Below, one piece after another: positions 44,001 through 53,348 of a stretch of 64,000 bases of DNA (positions within the stretch are counted from its first letter, which is position 1; each line of letters begins with the position of its first letter). The DNA is from Theocolax elegans (lineage: Eukaryota > Arthropoda > Insecta > Hymenoptera > Cerocephalidae). The DNA lies in contig CM047426.1 in the NCBI GenBank assembly GCA_026168455.1, positions 65,811,342-65,875,341 on the forward strand, written 5' to 3'. A program made the position numbers and the translations under genes. The notes under the pieces are model-generated. The model was not told the origin of the DNA and did not search any database. It saw only the letters and a list, made by a program, of their open reading frames with translations.

Positions 44001-44400
44001 TTTCCATTTTCGACATTTTTTGAGGTTGTTTTAATAATTTCAACGATTTGAGGTTAGAAATATCTATTTTATTGATTGTACCTAAAATGTTTCTGTTAAT
44101 TCTCTAATATTTTTTACGGTATATCAATAATTTTAAATATTTGAGGTAAAGAGTATTTATTTTATAGGTTTTAACCAGTTTTTTATTATTATTTTAAACA
44201 TTATAACAAGTATGTTTCTATTAACTTAAAGATGTTTAGGGTAATTTTATCATTTTAATGATTTGGGGTTAGAAGTATATGTGTTAAATATTAAAAATAA
44301 GGCGTTGTATTAATTTCGAAATGTTGAGATTATTGACGTTATTATAATAGTTTAATAGTTTTAGGTTAAGAACATATATTTTATAGGTTATAACTATAGG
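41030..44400. repeat. AT-rich satellite, units of roughly 200-290 bp
   Basis: The phrase TCTCTAATRTTGATATTTTYTACGTTATTTCAAT recurs about ten times (about 41951, 42141, 42372, 42533, 42723, 43273, 43417, 43647, 43871, 44100), each time with GATTTGAGGTTRTGAATATTTATTTTATAGGTTATAA and GTTTCTACTTATTTTCAAATTTTGATAT blocks. Longer higher-order duplicates exist: about 42925-43145 repeats at 44160-44390 nearly exactly. Confidence 0.9.
41135..41906 (+). mobile_element. solo LTR, 772 bp, inside the satellite
   Basis: Ends are TGTTACGTGT and ACACGTAACA, a perfect 10-bp inverted repeat with TG..CA, flanked by ATAT on both sides (41131-41134, 41907-41910), a 4-bp target duplication. The satellite phrase is continuous if the LTR is removed (GAGGTTATGAATAT then CAATTTTTATGG). 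It holds TATATAAG at about 41603. No internal region, so the body was lost by LTR-LTR recombination. Confidence 0.9.
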
Positions 44401-44759
44401 ATAGGTGAATTAATTAAAATTATTTGTTTGTCTGTTTCGTCATTAGAAGTTTGTCATTGGTGAAAAATGGAAGCCTGATTATCTGACTTGGACCCTAAAT
44501 GCGCGCCGTTGTCTATCAAGTATAATGGCCACATGGGGAAGCCTAAACATGCCCTCGCTACTTAGTCATTCCTCATGTGCAACATTTCTGATCAGAATGC
44601 TTTCTTTTCCCTGTAGAATTTCAATTAAGAGTTCATTTAAGTATTTACTTAAGTATTCACTTAAGTATTGACTTAACTATTGACTTACGGACTGACGTAA
44701 GCATTTACTTAAGTATATTTATTTAAGCAGTTTTGTAAATTTTTAATTTAACTTATCTT
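44400..44759. other. spacer with ACTTAAGTATT word repeat
   Basis: ACTTAAGTATTn recurs six to seven times at 44636-44725. A GC-richer patch at 44480-44590 has no clear frame. Confidence 0.5.
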
Positions 44760-45005
44760 CCCTAGCGGAAATGGTAAATGCTAATAACTGCAAATAACTG
44801 CACATAACTGCAAATAACTGTAAATAACTGCAAATAATTGCAAAGAACTAAAATATTTAGTTGGGTTTTAAACGCTATTAACTATTATTTGTAGCTCTTT
44901 GCAGTTTCTTGCAGTTATTAACAGTTATTTGCAATTATTAGCAGTTACCTGCAGTTATTTGCAGTTTTGTCAAATTCTAAGTAGGTTTATATAGTTTTTA
45001 GGAAT

Positions 45006-45257
45006 AATTATTAGCAATTATTTGCAGTTTTTAGCAGTTACTAATAGATTATACCAATTATTTGCAGTTATATTCAGTTATTTGGAGTTATATGCAATTT
45101 CTTTATAATTATATTATAGCACAAAGTGCAAATAATAGCAAATAATTGCAAATAACTATTAAAAACAAATAAAAACTGCTAATATTTGCTAATAATTGCT
45201 ATTAACTTTTATAATATCTGTCAAAATTTGGGTTATAACTTTCAACAAAGGCTAATA
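45006..45257. repeat. left copy of a roughly 250-bp direct repeat flanking the LINE
   Basis: Matches 50125-50323 from AATTATTAGCAATTATTTGC to CAACAAAGRCTAATA with a few substitutions and a 50-bp length difference. It may be an unusually long target-site duplication, or a pre-existing tandem in the host element. Confidence 0.85.
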
Positions 45258-48200
45258 TTATTATTATTAAGTTACTCAGTTGGCACCCTCCTATTTGACT
45301 AGGTTATGCCAGGCACTTGGGTATTCCCTTTGCGCCCTGTTTTCCATTTCCCATCTTTAGCCCCCCGAAGTGTATAGCAATATTGCCACACCTGGGTGAG
45401 CCTTCTTATGGGTCCTTGGTTTTTTCAATCGGGCACCGCCCAGAGACCCTGCCAAACAGCAAGTATTCTCTGGACATCCCAACTGGGGATATCTCCTGAA
45501 TCAATTAGAAATTCACCTGTGAGGCGCCATCTTCTTGTCATGATTCTGGGGCATTCACATAAGATGTGTAGAGGTGTTTCGATTGCCTCCTTGCACATTC
45601 GGCATAATGGATCTGTTTCCAGTCCCATTTTATACCTATGGTATCGCAAATCTCCATGTCCAGTAAGTATGTCCATTAGCTTGCGAGCTGTCTTTCTGCT
45701 AAGTTTCCTAAGCCCTTCTTCCCAGTGTCTGCTTATTGCGTTTCCGAGTGCGGCTTTAGCTTGTCTGCATCCTGCAGTTTTTACCCAAGCCCTTTGGTGT
45801 TCCTTCACCAGCCATTTCTTTAATAATTCTATGAGGTGGCTATGTGGCATCTTCACCATCATGCTTGGTTCCGCATGTTTTCCATTTGTACCTATCTTTG
45901 CTAGGTCATCGGCTATCTCGTTACCACGTATACCTACATGACTTGGTATCCATGTTAGCGTTAGCCGCTTATTCAACTCTGCCAGTCTATTTAGTGTCTT
46001 ATGACATTCCCAAATTAGTCTGGACTTAGTGGTGTGACCATTCAGACTCTGTAACACAGTTCTGCTGTCCGAGTAAATGTATATCTCTTCGTCTTTGCAA
46101 TTCTCCTGTGCCACTTTAGCACATTGCAGGATTGCAAATGTTTCCGCTTGGGAAATGGTATTGTATTCCTTTAAGGAATATATCCTACCCTTCCCATTTT
46201 TTCTGCAGTATACCCCTGCTCCGACTCCCTGGATATTCTTGGACCCATCAGTATACCAGAGTTCTTTGCCCTCCGGCACCCTAACACGTCCTTGACTCCA
46301 GTCATCTTTGCTAGGCAGACTGACTCTGTATCTCTTATCGAATAGGAACTCAGTGCTGCATCTATCAGTTCCCTCGTATAAGTTCTCTCTTAGATTTCGC
46401 GGGAGCGTACTTAGGAGTCCCCTGTCCGCCCGTCGATCTAAGAGATTTCTAACTCTTAAGTATCCTTTTATGGCTTCTGACTTAAGAGTGAGCTGAAAGG
46501 GCTCAATATTCGTTATGACACCCATAGCTTGTACTGGCGTGGTTCTTAGAGAATTGGTGATGCAGCGCAGGACCAATCCTCGTACCCTTTCCAGCATTTG
46601 GTTCGCAGTTTTCAAACCTGCTCGCTTCCACCAAATCACTGCCGAATACGTGAGTTTTGGTTTCAGAATTGCTGTGTAAATCCACATCATGGTTTCTGGT
46701 TTAAGACCCCAGTTCAAGTGCAAAGCTCGACGTGTTTGCCATAGTACTCTTATAACTTTATTACACTGATTCTCAAGGTGCTCTTTCCAGTTTAACTTAC
46801 TGTCAAGAATGACACCTAGATATTTAGCTTTTTCTTTTATTTCTAGCCGTTTTCCTCCATATTCGAGGTGTTTTATGCTTGTTTTCCACTTATATTTACG
46901 TGTAAACACCATAACTTCCATTTTTTCCGGGTTAACCGATAGTCCACCTCCTTGGCACCACTTATATACCTTATTCAAGGCATTTTGCATGATGTCAAAT
47001 AGTGTTTCTAAAAATGGTCCTCTAACTATTATTGCTAGATCATCTGCATATCCTACAACCTCACATCCCGTGTTGGTTAGTAGGCATAATAGTGTGTTCA
47101 TTACAAGATTCCAGAGGGATGGGGAAATAACCCCCCACCCCTGTGGGCATCCCGTGTTCACCCAGCCAGTTACCTTGGTGTTACCCTTGGTCATTACCAG
47201 CTTTCTGTTTGATAACATGAGTTCGACCCAGTCAGTAACTGGCTGAGCTATTCCATGTCTCCTCATTGCCTCCTTGATTACTCTTTTGGAGGTATGGTTG
47301 AAAGCTCCTTCTATGTCTAAAAAGACCACTAGAGCGAAGCCTCCGTTTTCAATTTGTTCTTCAATCAGGTTCACTATTTTGCACAGAGCAGTCTCAGTAG
47401 AGTGTCCTGCTCTGTACGCATACTGATCCCTATGAAGTGGTCGTTCTTTTAAAGGTTTATCTTTAATATGTCTATCTATGAGCCTTTCCATTGTCTTCAG
47501 CATAAACGATGTAAGACTTATAGGTCGGAAGTCTTTAGGAGAAGTATAGCTCCCCTTACCTGCTTTCGGAATGAACGTCACTCTCGTTCCCTTCCAACTT
47601 TCTGGAATATGGCATAATTCCAGACTTGCCCTAATAAGTCTGGTCATTGGACGGATAATGCACTCCCCCGCCCTTTGTAATAGTGCGGGGTAAATACCAT
47701 CCAGTCCTGGTGACTTATATGGCCCAAAAGATCCGATGGCCCACCTGACTTTGTCATCTGAGGCAATTTCGGTCCCCAGCACACTGCATGATCCGGTTTG
47801 GATCACCGCATGCTGGTTTCCCGTTCCGTAGTCGTTTGACTCATGAACTTCCATCGCCCCTTCCCCTTCTTTCGAGAAATCCGGGTAGAAGGATTCGATC
47901 AGGCGGTACAACGTTTCTTCGTCCGTCATGGTGTATTTATCATTTGGCAGTTTAAGTGCCCCCAATATGGCTTCAGGGTTTTTTGACAAAATCTTGTCCA
48001 ACCGAGCTGCCTGTGAGCCTTTTTCTATATCGCTGCAAAAGTTGGCCCATGTTTCTGCCTGTGCCTTCTTAATTGCTGCTCGATAGCTACCTCTTTTACT
48101 TGCATAATGATTCCATTCGTCTGCTATACCTTTTTTCTGGGCCAGCTTAAAGGTTTTCCTTACTTGTTTCTTGAGATACTCTAGGTTCTCGTTCCACCAG

Positions 48201-50124
48201 TAGGTTTTATCTCGCTTACCCACCAATGTGGGTCTACAGTTGTTCTCAAAAGCTGAGATAATTCCTTTATTTAGTTTATCAGCAGCTTCTTCAAGCTCCT
48301 TCCAGTTTCTTATATGTTCTGGAAAATTTGCTAGTGAGCTGCTTATTTCTTCCTTGTAGGTTATCCAATTTGTCTTCTTCGGTTTCCTGGTCCATGTTCT
48401 AGGATTTGTACCAGGTCCCACTAACTCGAAAACAATTTTGGCATGATCAGATAGTGTCGGTTCATCAGATACCCTCCACCTCTTGATCCTATTTGTAATT
48501 TCTCCAGTACATAACGTGATGTCCAATACTTCTGCTCTAAGTTTATTACAGAATGTTGGCGTTGTACCAGTGTTTAGAATATCTAGTTTGGTTGTGGCTA
48601 GATATTCTACCAGTTCCTCTCCTCTCCTATTGATGTCTGTGCTCCCCCACAGTATGTGATGTGAGTTAGCGTCACAGCCTATTAGGAGCGGTAAGTTTTT
48701 ACTCTCACAGAAGGTAATTAACCTTTTAACTTCCGTGGGTGGATTTACCTCTCCATCATATGGAAAGTACGCTGAGGCAATGACTATGTTTCCAATGCCT
48801 TCCGATTCCGTCCTCACCGCTGTCAGGTCTCTTGTACAGAAATCCATCAGCGGGGTTACATTTACTCCCTTAGTGATGATACACGTTCTGGGCGTCTCAG
48901 CTTGCATGTCCCTGTAACAAACAAGCCCCTTTCCCTTTAAACCCTTGATTGTTCCTCTCACCGTCCATGGTTCATGGACCAGTGACAGGCTTGTGTGCAT
49001 CTCTGCCAAACCCTTACGCAATAGTGCAGAAGAGTCTTTGCAGTGATGCAAGTTAATTTGTGAGATTTGCAGCGCCTTGAAGGTCATTATTTCGAGCTTC
49101 TCGGCACTGCTGCCTCTTTATCAGACTCCGCTACCGCCGGCGCGTGTACTTTGAAAGTGACACGCTCCAGTGAGTAGAAGGGTCTGCAATCTAGAGCCTG
49201 AAGGGCTCTAGCTTGGGACTCCGGCATCTGCACCAGAAGAAAGTTGTCCTTCGCTGCAGCACTGTCGGTAGCCCCCTTGTCGCATTTTACGACCCGCCAT
49301 GTTGCGGTATTTAGCGTCGGATTGTACCGCATCAGCCTCTGAAGAACCAGCTCCGTGGGTTTCGGTGCTCCCGGTATCCACGCGCTGGCCTTCACCAGCC
49401 TCTGCAGCACCTCCGTTCCGCTGTCTGTCAGAGCAGGACCCCGCCAAGATTTTAGTCCGGGCACGATCCCACTCAGCCAATCCGCGGACCGTTGATCCTC
49501 TGCTATTATCACAAACACTCCCCCCCTGCAGAAGGACGCAACAAACTTTGGCAGCTGCTCAGGAGGAAGGACATCTGTCTCCTCCTCCAGAGCATTCCTG
49601 AAGTCTTCAAACTGTCCTGTAGTAAGAAGCACCTCAGGATATTCTGCTGATGTCACGACCCTCGACAGAGGGTTCGTTCTCTGTGCTGTTGTCAGTCCCA
49701 CACTACATTTCGGCTTTTCAGCACTCTGAGTGTTACTTACCTGTGCCGGCTTGTTTTTATGCCGTTTTTGTGTCCGCGGGTCCTCTGGCGGCGTGTCCTT
49801 CCCTCTTTTCCCCATAAGAGGCGTTGAGGGAGGTCTCTCCGCGCTTTGAGCCCGCATTTCTTGCTTTCTGAGCTTTCGCCTGCGGTTTTTCTCCGCATAG
49901 CGTCCACTCGTCCAGCTTCTTCCTTCATTGGTATCCATCGGCATTCCAGCTCCCGGTTCGGGATTGGACACCGTCAATGGCCCATCAGGATTTTTAAATT
50001 CAGTGGGTTGGTAAGCAGACATCCCACTGGGCGCCGCCTGCTCACCTACCTTTACTCCAACTACCGGTGACACCGAAGTTACCACCGGCAAATTGGTTGT
50101 GTTGAGAGTTGGGATCTCTCCAGC
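45258..50124 (-). mobile_element. LOA-like non-LTR retrotransposon (LINE), apparently complete ORFs
   Basis: On the minus strand: ORF1 with a DUF4780-like C-terminal region, then ORF2 with endonuclease, RT and RNase H, a short 3' UTR and a 3' tail of TAA repeats (plus strand TATTATTATTATTAAG at 45256-45271). Presence of RNase H, lack of CCHC knuckles in ORF1 and the N-terminal endonuclease signature suggest the LOA or I group. Both frames are intact. The 5' end at about 50124 is close to ORF1, so a little of the 5' UTR may be missing. Confidence 0.85.
45425..49087 (-). CDS. LINE ORF2: endonuclease, reverse transcriptase, RNase H
   Basis: 1220 codons, uninterrupted. Residues 1-225 are an apurinic-type endonuclease: N12 (QINLHH), E39 (HEPW), Y107 (SAYFPY), D139 and N141 (GCDANSHH) and a late SDH. 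The reverse transcriptase has KSPGLDGIYP, a KDFRPISLTS motif and catalytic YADD (Y680-D683). RNase H starts at WYTDGSK (D947) with AETFAIL, YSDSRTVLQSL and SHVGIRGNEIADDLA. Near the end C-x2-C-x7-H-x4-C (CRMCKEAIETPLHILCEC) is a zinc knuckle. The ATG overlaps the ORF1 stop by one base (TAATG), a layout used for termination-reinitiation in related elements. All catalytic residues I checked are present, so it could be active. Confidence 0.93.
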   Translation of the reverse strand: MTFKALQISQINLHHCKDSSALLRKGLAEMHTSLSLVHEPWTVRGTIKGLKGKGLVCYRDMQAETPRTCIITKGVNVTPLMDFCTRDLTAVRTESEGIGNIVIASAYFPYDGEVNPPTEVKRLITFCESKNLPLLIGCDANSHHILWGSTDINRRGEELVEYLATTKLDILNTGTTPTFCNKLRAEVLDITLCTGEITNRIKRWRVSDEPTLSDHAKIVFELVGPGTNPRTWTRKPKKTNWITYKEEISSSLANFPEHIRNWKELEEAADKLNKGIISAFENNCRPTLVGKRDKTYWWNENLEYLKKQVRKTFKLAQKKGIADEWNHYASKRGSYRAAIKKAQAETWANFCSDIEKGSQAARLDKILSKNPEAILGALKLPNDKYTMTDEETLYRLIESFYPDFSKEGEGAMEVHESNDYGTGNQHAVIQTGSCSVLGTEIASDDKVRWAIGSFGPYKSPGLDGIYPALLQRAGECIIRPMTRLIRASLELCHIPESWKGTRVTFIPKAGKGSYTSPKDFRPISLTSFMLKTMERLIDRHIKDKPLKERPLHRDQYAYRAGHSTETALCKIVNLIEEQIENGGFALVVFLDIEGAFNHTSKRVIKEAMRRHGIAQPVTDWVELMLSNRKLVMTKGNTKVTGWVNTGCPQGWGVISPSLWNLVMNTLLCLLTNTGCEVVGYADDLAIIVRGPFLETLFDIMQNALNKVYKWCQGGGLSVNPEKMEVMVFTRKYKWKTSIKHLEYGGKRLEIKEKAKYLGVILDSKLNWKEHLENQCNKVIRVLWQTRRALHLNWGLKPETMMWIYTAILKPKLTYSAVIWWKRAGLKTANQMLERVRGLVLRCITNSLRTTPVQAMGVITNIEPFQLTLKSEAIKGYLRVRNLLDRRADRGLLSTLPRNLRENLYEGTDRCSTEFLFDKRYRVSLPSKDDWSQGRVRVPEGKELWYTDGSKNIQGVGAGVYCRKNGKGRIYSLKEYNTISQAETFAILQCAKVAQENCKDEEIYIYSDSRTVLQSLNGHTTKSRLIWECHKTLNRLAELNKRLTLTWIPSHVGIRGNEIADDLAKIGTNGKHAEPSMMVKMPHSHLIELLKKWLVKEHQRAWVKTAGCRQAKAALGNAISRHWEEGLRKLSRKTARKLMDILTGHGDLRYHRYKMGLETDPLCRMCKEAIETPLHILCECPRIMTRRWRLTGEFLIDSGDIPSWDVQRILAVWQGLWAVPD

Positions 50125-50136
50125 AATTATTAGCAA
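49087..50136 (-). CDS. LINE ORF1, DUF4780-like RNA-binding protein
   Basis: 349 codons. The first residues (MLIIAGEIP) are read partly from the flanking repeat, so the native start is likely a downstream Met such as MSAYQPTEF. The first half is low complexity with basic runs (KNRRRKLRKQEMRAQ; KRHKNKPAQ). The second half, about residue 165 on, has VLLTTGQFEDFRNALEEE, GGVFVIIAEDQRSADWL, a tryptophan-rich AWIPG and YNPTLNTATWRVV, which I recognise as a DUF4780-type (RRM-like) domain seen in LINE ORF1 proteins. No CCHC motif. It would package the LINE RNA. Two shadow frames lie over it on both strands. Confidence 0.85.
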   Translation of the reverse strand: MLIIAGEIPTLNTTNLPVVTSVSPVVGVKVGEQAAPSGMSAYQPTEFKNPDGPLTVSNPEPGAGMPMDTNEGRSWTSGRYAEKNRRRKLRKQEMRAQSAERPPSTPLMGKRGKDTPPEDPRTQKRHKNKPAQVSNTQSAEKPKCSVGLTTAQRTNPLSRVVTSAEYPEVLLTTGQFEDFRNALEEETDVLPPEQLPKFVASFCRGGVFVIIAEDQRSADWLSGIVPGLKSWRGPALTDSGTEVLQRLVKASAWIPGAPKPTELVLQRLMRYNPTLNTATWRVVKCDKGATDSAAAKDNFLLVQMPESQARALQALDCRPFYSLERVTFKVHAPAVAESDKEAAVPRSSK

Positions 50137-50323
50137 TTATTTGCAGTTTTTAGCAGTTACTAATAGATTATACCAATTATTTGCAGTTATATTCAGTTAT
50201 TTGGAGTTATATGCAATTTCTTTATAATTATATTATAGCACAAAAATAGAAGTGCAAATAATTGCTATTAACTTTTATAATATCTGTCAAATTTTGTGTT
50301 ATAACTTTCAACAAAGACTAATA
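50125..50323. repeat. right copy of the direct repeat flanking the LINE
   Basis: See 45006-45257; this copy lacks about 50 bp in its second half and has TAGAAG inserted after CACAAAAA. Confidence 0.85.
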
Positions 50324-50469
50324 ACTGCAGATAATTATTTGTAACTGTAAATAACTGCAAATAACTGCAAATAACTACAAATAATAGTGATTAGCGTCTC
50401 AAACCCAACTAAATATTTTAGTTATTTGCAGTTATTTGCAGTTATTTGCAAATACTATTTCCGCCAGGG

Positions 50470-51300
50470 CAATACTTGATTATATATTCTGGAGTCTAAA
50501 AATTCTTAATTTATTGAAACTCCTCGTATGAAATCTTTAATTGTCTGAGACAAATTGTTTAAATATATAATCCCCAAAGTAAGAATAATCAAGTGGATAA
50601 AATTTTAAAAATGTTAAACTTGTTATATACAATACCTGAAAATCATAATTATCTGCAAAAAGTGGAAGAACAGACGAGATCAACTTTCTTTTCGTTGGAA
50701 ACAAACTTTATATAATCTTAAAATTTTCTTGTTAGCATTAGATAAAACAACACTATATTCAATATTTTTCATTGCAATATTTTTCTCTTTTTCTTTTCTA
50801 GCTCTATATGCAAATCCATTTAACTTTGTAAATCTGCATTAATAAAGCTGCTATACCACGAATCAAAATAAAATGACCACTAATATAACCCTTAGTATCT
50901 ACATTTATAACTAAATCTTGAAATTTATCTGCTAATGTTTTAATATAAAAGCTTTTAGTTTTTCAGTATGATTACTATAGTATAAAAATACTCGTTGTAC
51001 TCTGGAACGAACGAATGTTTCCAGTAAATAATCTAAAAGTGGAGTAGTAACAACAGGCTAAAATACACTAGGATAAATTTGTTCGACAAGTTTTAAAATA
51101 CCCACAATATCATATGTAAAAATAATAGCTTGTAAAGTATCTTGTTTGTCATATTACGTATAATATATTTAATGCCAAAATATTTACATTTATTTCTTTC
51201 CTATTGATCATCTAATGCGAGTTGTTAAACTAAAGTACAATTCTTCTTCCAGTGATCGGCAGCAAGTGTCAACATTACATCTGCAGTCATTTTGAATTAT
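50470..51300 (-). other. possible decayed coding sequence, minus strand
   Basis: Pieces such as KMTADVMLTLAADHWKKNC (about 51290-51235) and ISGHFILIRGIAALLMQIY (about 50900-50830) are readable in different minus-strand frames with stops between. This is suggestive of an old transposase or gene, but no motif is firm. Confidence 0.25.
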
Positions 51301-51339
51301 CAGCGACGTTGCCAAATTATTATTTTTACTATAAGTAGA

Positions 51340-51420
51340 TAGAGCACAGCGGCTGTCAAGCCGAGCGGGTTCTAAGCCACTTACCATCTGAGCACGCGAT
51401 TTCTACCTTACCGACTATGG
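51340..51420 (+). tRNA. tRNA-like sequence (Leu/Ser-like D arm), SINE head or pseudo-tRNA
   Basis: AAGCCGAGCGGGTTCTAAGCC resembles a class II D arm and A box; ATGGGTTCTGATCCCCGCT resembles a T arm with one B-box mismatch. No acceptor pairing; not a functional tRNA. Confidence 0.35.
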
Positions 51421-52265
51421 GTTCTGATCCCCGCTAAATGTTATTTTATATAGGTTAAAATGATCGTTAAGATGGAAATATACTTTACTGACAGTCCTGA
51501 GCCTTGTAGAATTCTACCCTATCGACCATTATTTCAAATATCATTTATGTAGATTTATGTACGTTTATATACGTTAAAAAAATCGTTAAAATGAAAAACT
51601 ACTCTATCGGTTTGCAAACTTAAAGAAAGAAATCTGTTATACCTCTAATTTCTAGCAAGAAAAAAACTCTTCCTTGCCCACCCAACCGAGAGTTAGGTTA
51701 AGCTGCGCAGAGAGAATCACCAGCGCGGCGGTCGTCGGTGTCGGCGTCGGCGTCGGCGTCGGTGTCGGCGTCGGTGTCGGCGTCATAGTTTTACTTACCT
51801 ACCCAACTGTTGCTCCAACGACGTAAAGAGAGAGAGAGAGAGAGGTTGTGTTACGATTCTCGTGCAAGTTTGAGAGTTTTTAATGTTTGATTAACAATAC
51901 AAATTAAGTCATAGAATGCTTTAAAAGCAAAGTTTTTTTTTATATGTTTATAAATATAAACAAAGTCATTTGTTTATGTTTAGTTGGTTTGTCCGGCATT
52001 TTGTTTTTTTAAACAATCAGAGATCGTCTTATAACTAAAGTTACTTATGAAAGAAGGAAAGGAATAGAAAAGGAGAATTACAAAATGATTCTAGCTTATA
52101 AATCTGTTTTAATTGTATTTATTTATTTAAAAAAATGATAGTACATTAAAAATATAGTTTATTTTGTAAAAAATGTAGATATGTTATATGTTTTGCACTC
52201 ATTGTAACTTAAAATATATCAATTATTACTAGTATTTATAAAAAACGCAAAATTAATTTTAATAT
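51420..52265. other. spacer with simple repeats
   Basis: A GTCGGC hexamer minisatellite at about 51730-51784 and (GA)n at 51826-51843. No gene seen. Confidence 0.6.
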
Positions 52266-52556
52266 CTATATAAACTTTATTAAGCATCCTCCTAGATACT
52301 TCATAATTACTTCTCGATTTTGAATTTCAGTATGTAAGGTATTGTATGCCTCCTTGTTCTCAACAAGCAGAGTGCTAACTCTTCCTGGTAGAAATATCGT
52401 GAATGAATTATCTACCTCTACGACAATTTTATCTCCATATCTTGTGTGCACACTTTTCATGTTAGTAATTTTATAATTTTCGTTTTCATCAAGATCTCAC
52501 AACCTTCTTGTAGGAAGAAAGATTGGGGTACCCGCAGCTTCATTAATTAAATCCAT
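52266..52556 (-). pseudogene. small protein with RYGDKIVVEV..FLPGRV pattern, one nonsense codon
   Basis: From ATG at 52556 the frame reads MDLINEAAGTPIFLPTRRL, TGA (52499-52497), then DLDENENYKITNMKSVHTRY and on to TAA at 52266. The in-frame continuation after TGA shows a point change; CGA to TGA is the usual CpG decay. If translation starts at the internal Met (52460) a 64-residue protein remains. The pattern TRYG.KI.VEV...F..FLP.RV and MKYLGG matches small OB-fold-like proteins I have seen next to relatives of the upstream gene in arthropods; single-stranded DNA binding is my guess. CTTTCAG lies 5 bases before the ATG, so it may be a spliced second exon. Confidence 0.5.
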
Positions 52557-52669
52557 TGTATCTGAAAGAAAAAAAAATTTTTTTATTAATATTTTACAAG
52601 TATAAAAATATATAAATACCAGTAATTGTATTCGAAGAACAGTTGGCAGAAAATTCGTGATTAAAACGA

Positions 52670-53248
52670 TTAATTATTTCCAGCAAGTGTTGTGGTTAAT
52701 TCATGCCATAAAGAACATACATTCTCCAACATTAAATTGTCTAAAGCTTTCGAATTATTCCACACCCAGTGATGCAATACGACAGCGTTTTGCGCTGCAC
52801 AATTTTTGGTCCACCCTGGTGGATGATGTGAGCATGTTATTCCTCTCTGCAATCCGTCTCTGTGAAGCGAGGGGCAGTGAACGTCGTCGAGATTGATAAT
52901 ATATTTAAAATAAGGTTTTAACCACCGTTTCTTCTCTAACCCTTTTACATATATCATCGGCTCTATACCCTCGTTTTCCTCCTCCTCCTTATGAGTGAGA
53001 TTGAAGAGAAGTTTTGGAAACTCGTGGTAATTTACCTCACCATCCTTCCATGCAAGTCCATGAAAATTTTTTTCTAACCAAAGATTTTTCGATTTGTCAG
53101 CAGCTGTTAAATTGTCCCAAGAATGAGGTGGTTTTATCGTGTGTACACTTGGCACTGCACTAGCTTGACTAACGTCAATGACTGCCAGTTCCTTCAAAAT
53201 ATTTTCACCTCCACTCTTAACCCATTGTAAATCAATAACAAATTCCAT
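52670..53248 (-). CDS. uncharacterised 192-residue protein (KPPHSW / NFHGLAW family)
   Basis: An intact frame with MEFVIDLQWV, IKPPHSWDNLT, LWLEKNFHGLAWKDGEVNY, YVKGLEKKRWL, NLDDVHCPSL and, at the end, CSHHPPGWTKNCAAQNAVV. I recognise this as a family of short proteins scattered in arthropod genomes, usually as multi-copy genes without known function. The acidic residues after hydrophobic strands (VIDLQ..KELAV, IINLDD) could suit an RNase H-like fold, but this is a weak inference. It starts 93 bp downstream of a TATA box (53341-53348) and is followed, after about 110 bp, by the small OB-like gene on the same strand. It has no stop or shift, unlike its neighbour. Confidence 0.6.
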   Translation of the reverse strand: MEFVIDLQWVKSGGENILKELAVIDVSQASAVPSVHTIKPPHSWDNLTAADKSKNLWLEKNFHGLAWKDGEVNYHEFPKLLFNLTHKEEEENEGIEPMIYVKGLEKKRWLKPYFKYIINLDDVHCPSLHRDGLQRGITCSHHPPGWTKNCAAQNAVVLHHWVWNNSKALDNLMLENVCSLWHELTTTLAGNN

Positions 53249-53340
53249 TATTTGTTTAAAAATAAAAAATTAATATAATAAAAATGAAAGTATACCTTTT
53301 GAAAAGAATTAACTAATGACACTCTGTGTGTTAGCATCTA

Positions 53341-53348
53341 AATTTATA
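53341..53348 (-). promoter_or_regulatory. TATA box (TATAAATT) for the minus-strand pair
   Basis: On the minus strand CCTATAAATT lies 93 bp before the ATG at 53248. The same octamer occurs at 54018-54025 on the plus strand. Confidence 0.55.

Larger units (their letters stand above)
44760..50469. mobile_element. TIR element CCCTAGCGGAAAT..ATTTCCGCCAGGG, host of the LINE
   Basis: Termini are inverted repeats with one or two mismatches, of the same type as 23257-23876. Both flanks inside the termini are filled with the word AACTGCAAAT and its complement (more than 30 copies), inverted between sides. A LINE occupies the middle. Without the LINE the element would be about 0.85 kb. No clear target duplication. 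Confidence 0.75.

Noticed and set aside
45396..45941. Plus-strand ORFs over the LINE (181, 145, 100 codons)
   Set aside because: Antisense shadows of ORF2 and ORF1, whose domains are clear on the minus strand.
44760..50469. Captured LINE as cargo of a DNA transposon
   Set aside because: The simple nesting of a LINE into a non-coding TIR element explains the layout; the TAA tail and flanking repeat fit insertion.
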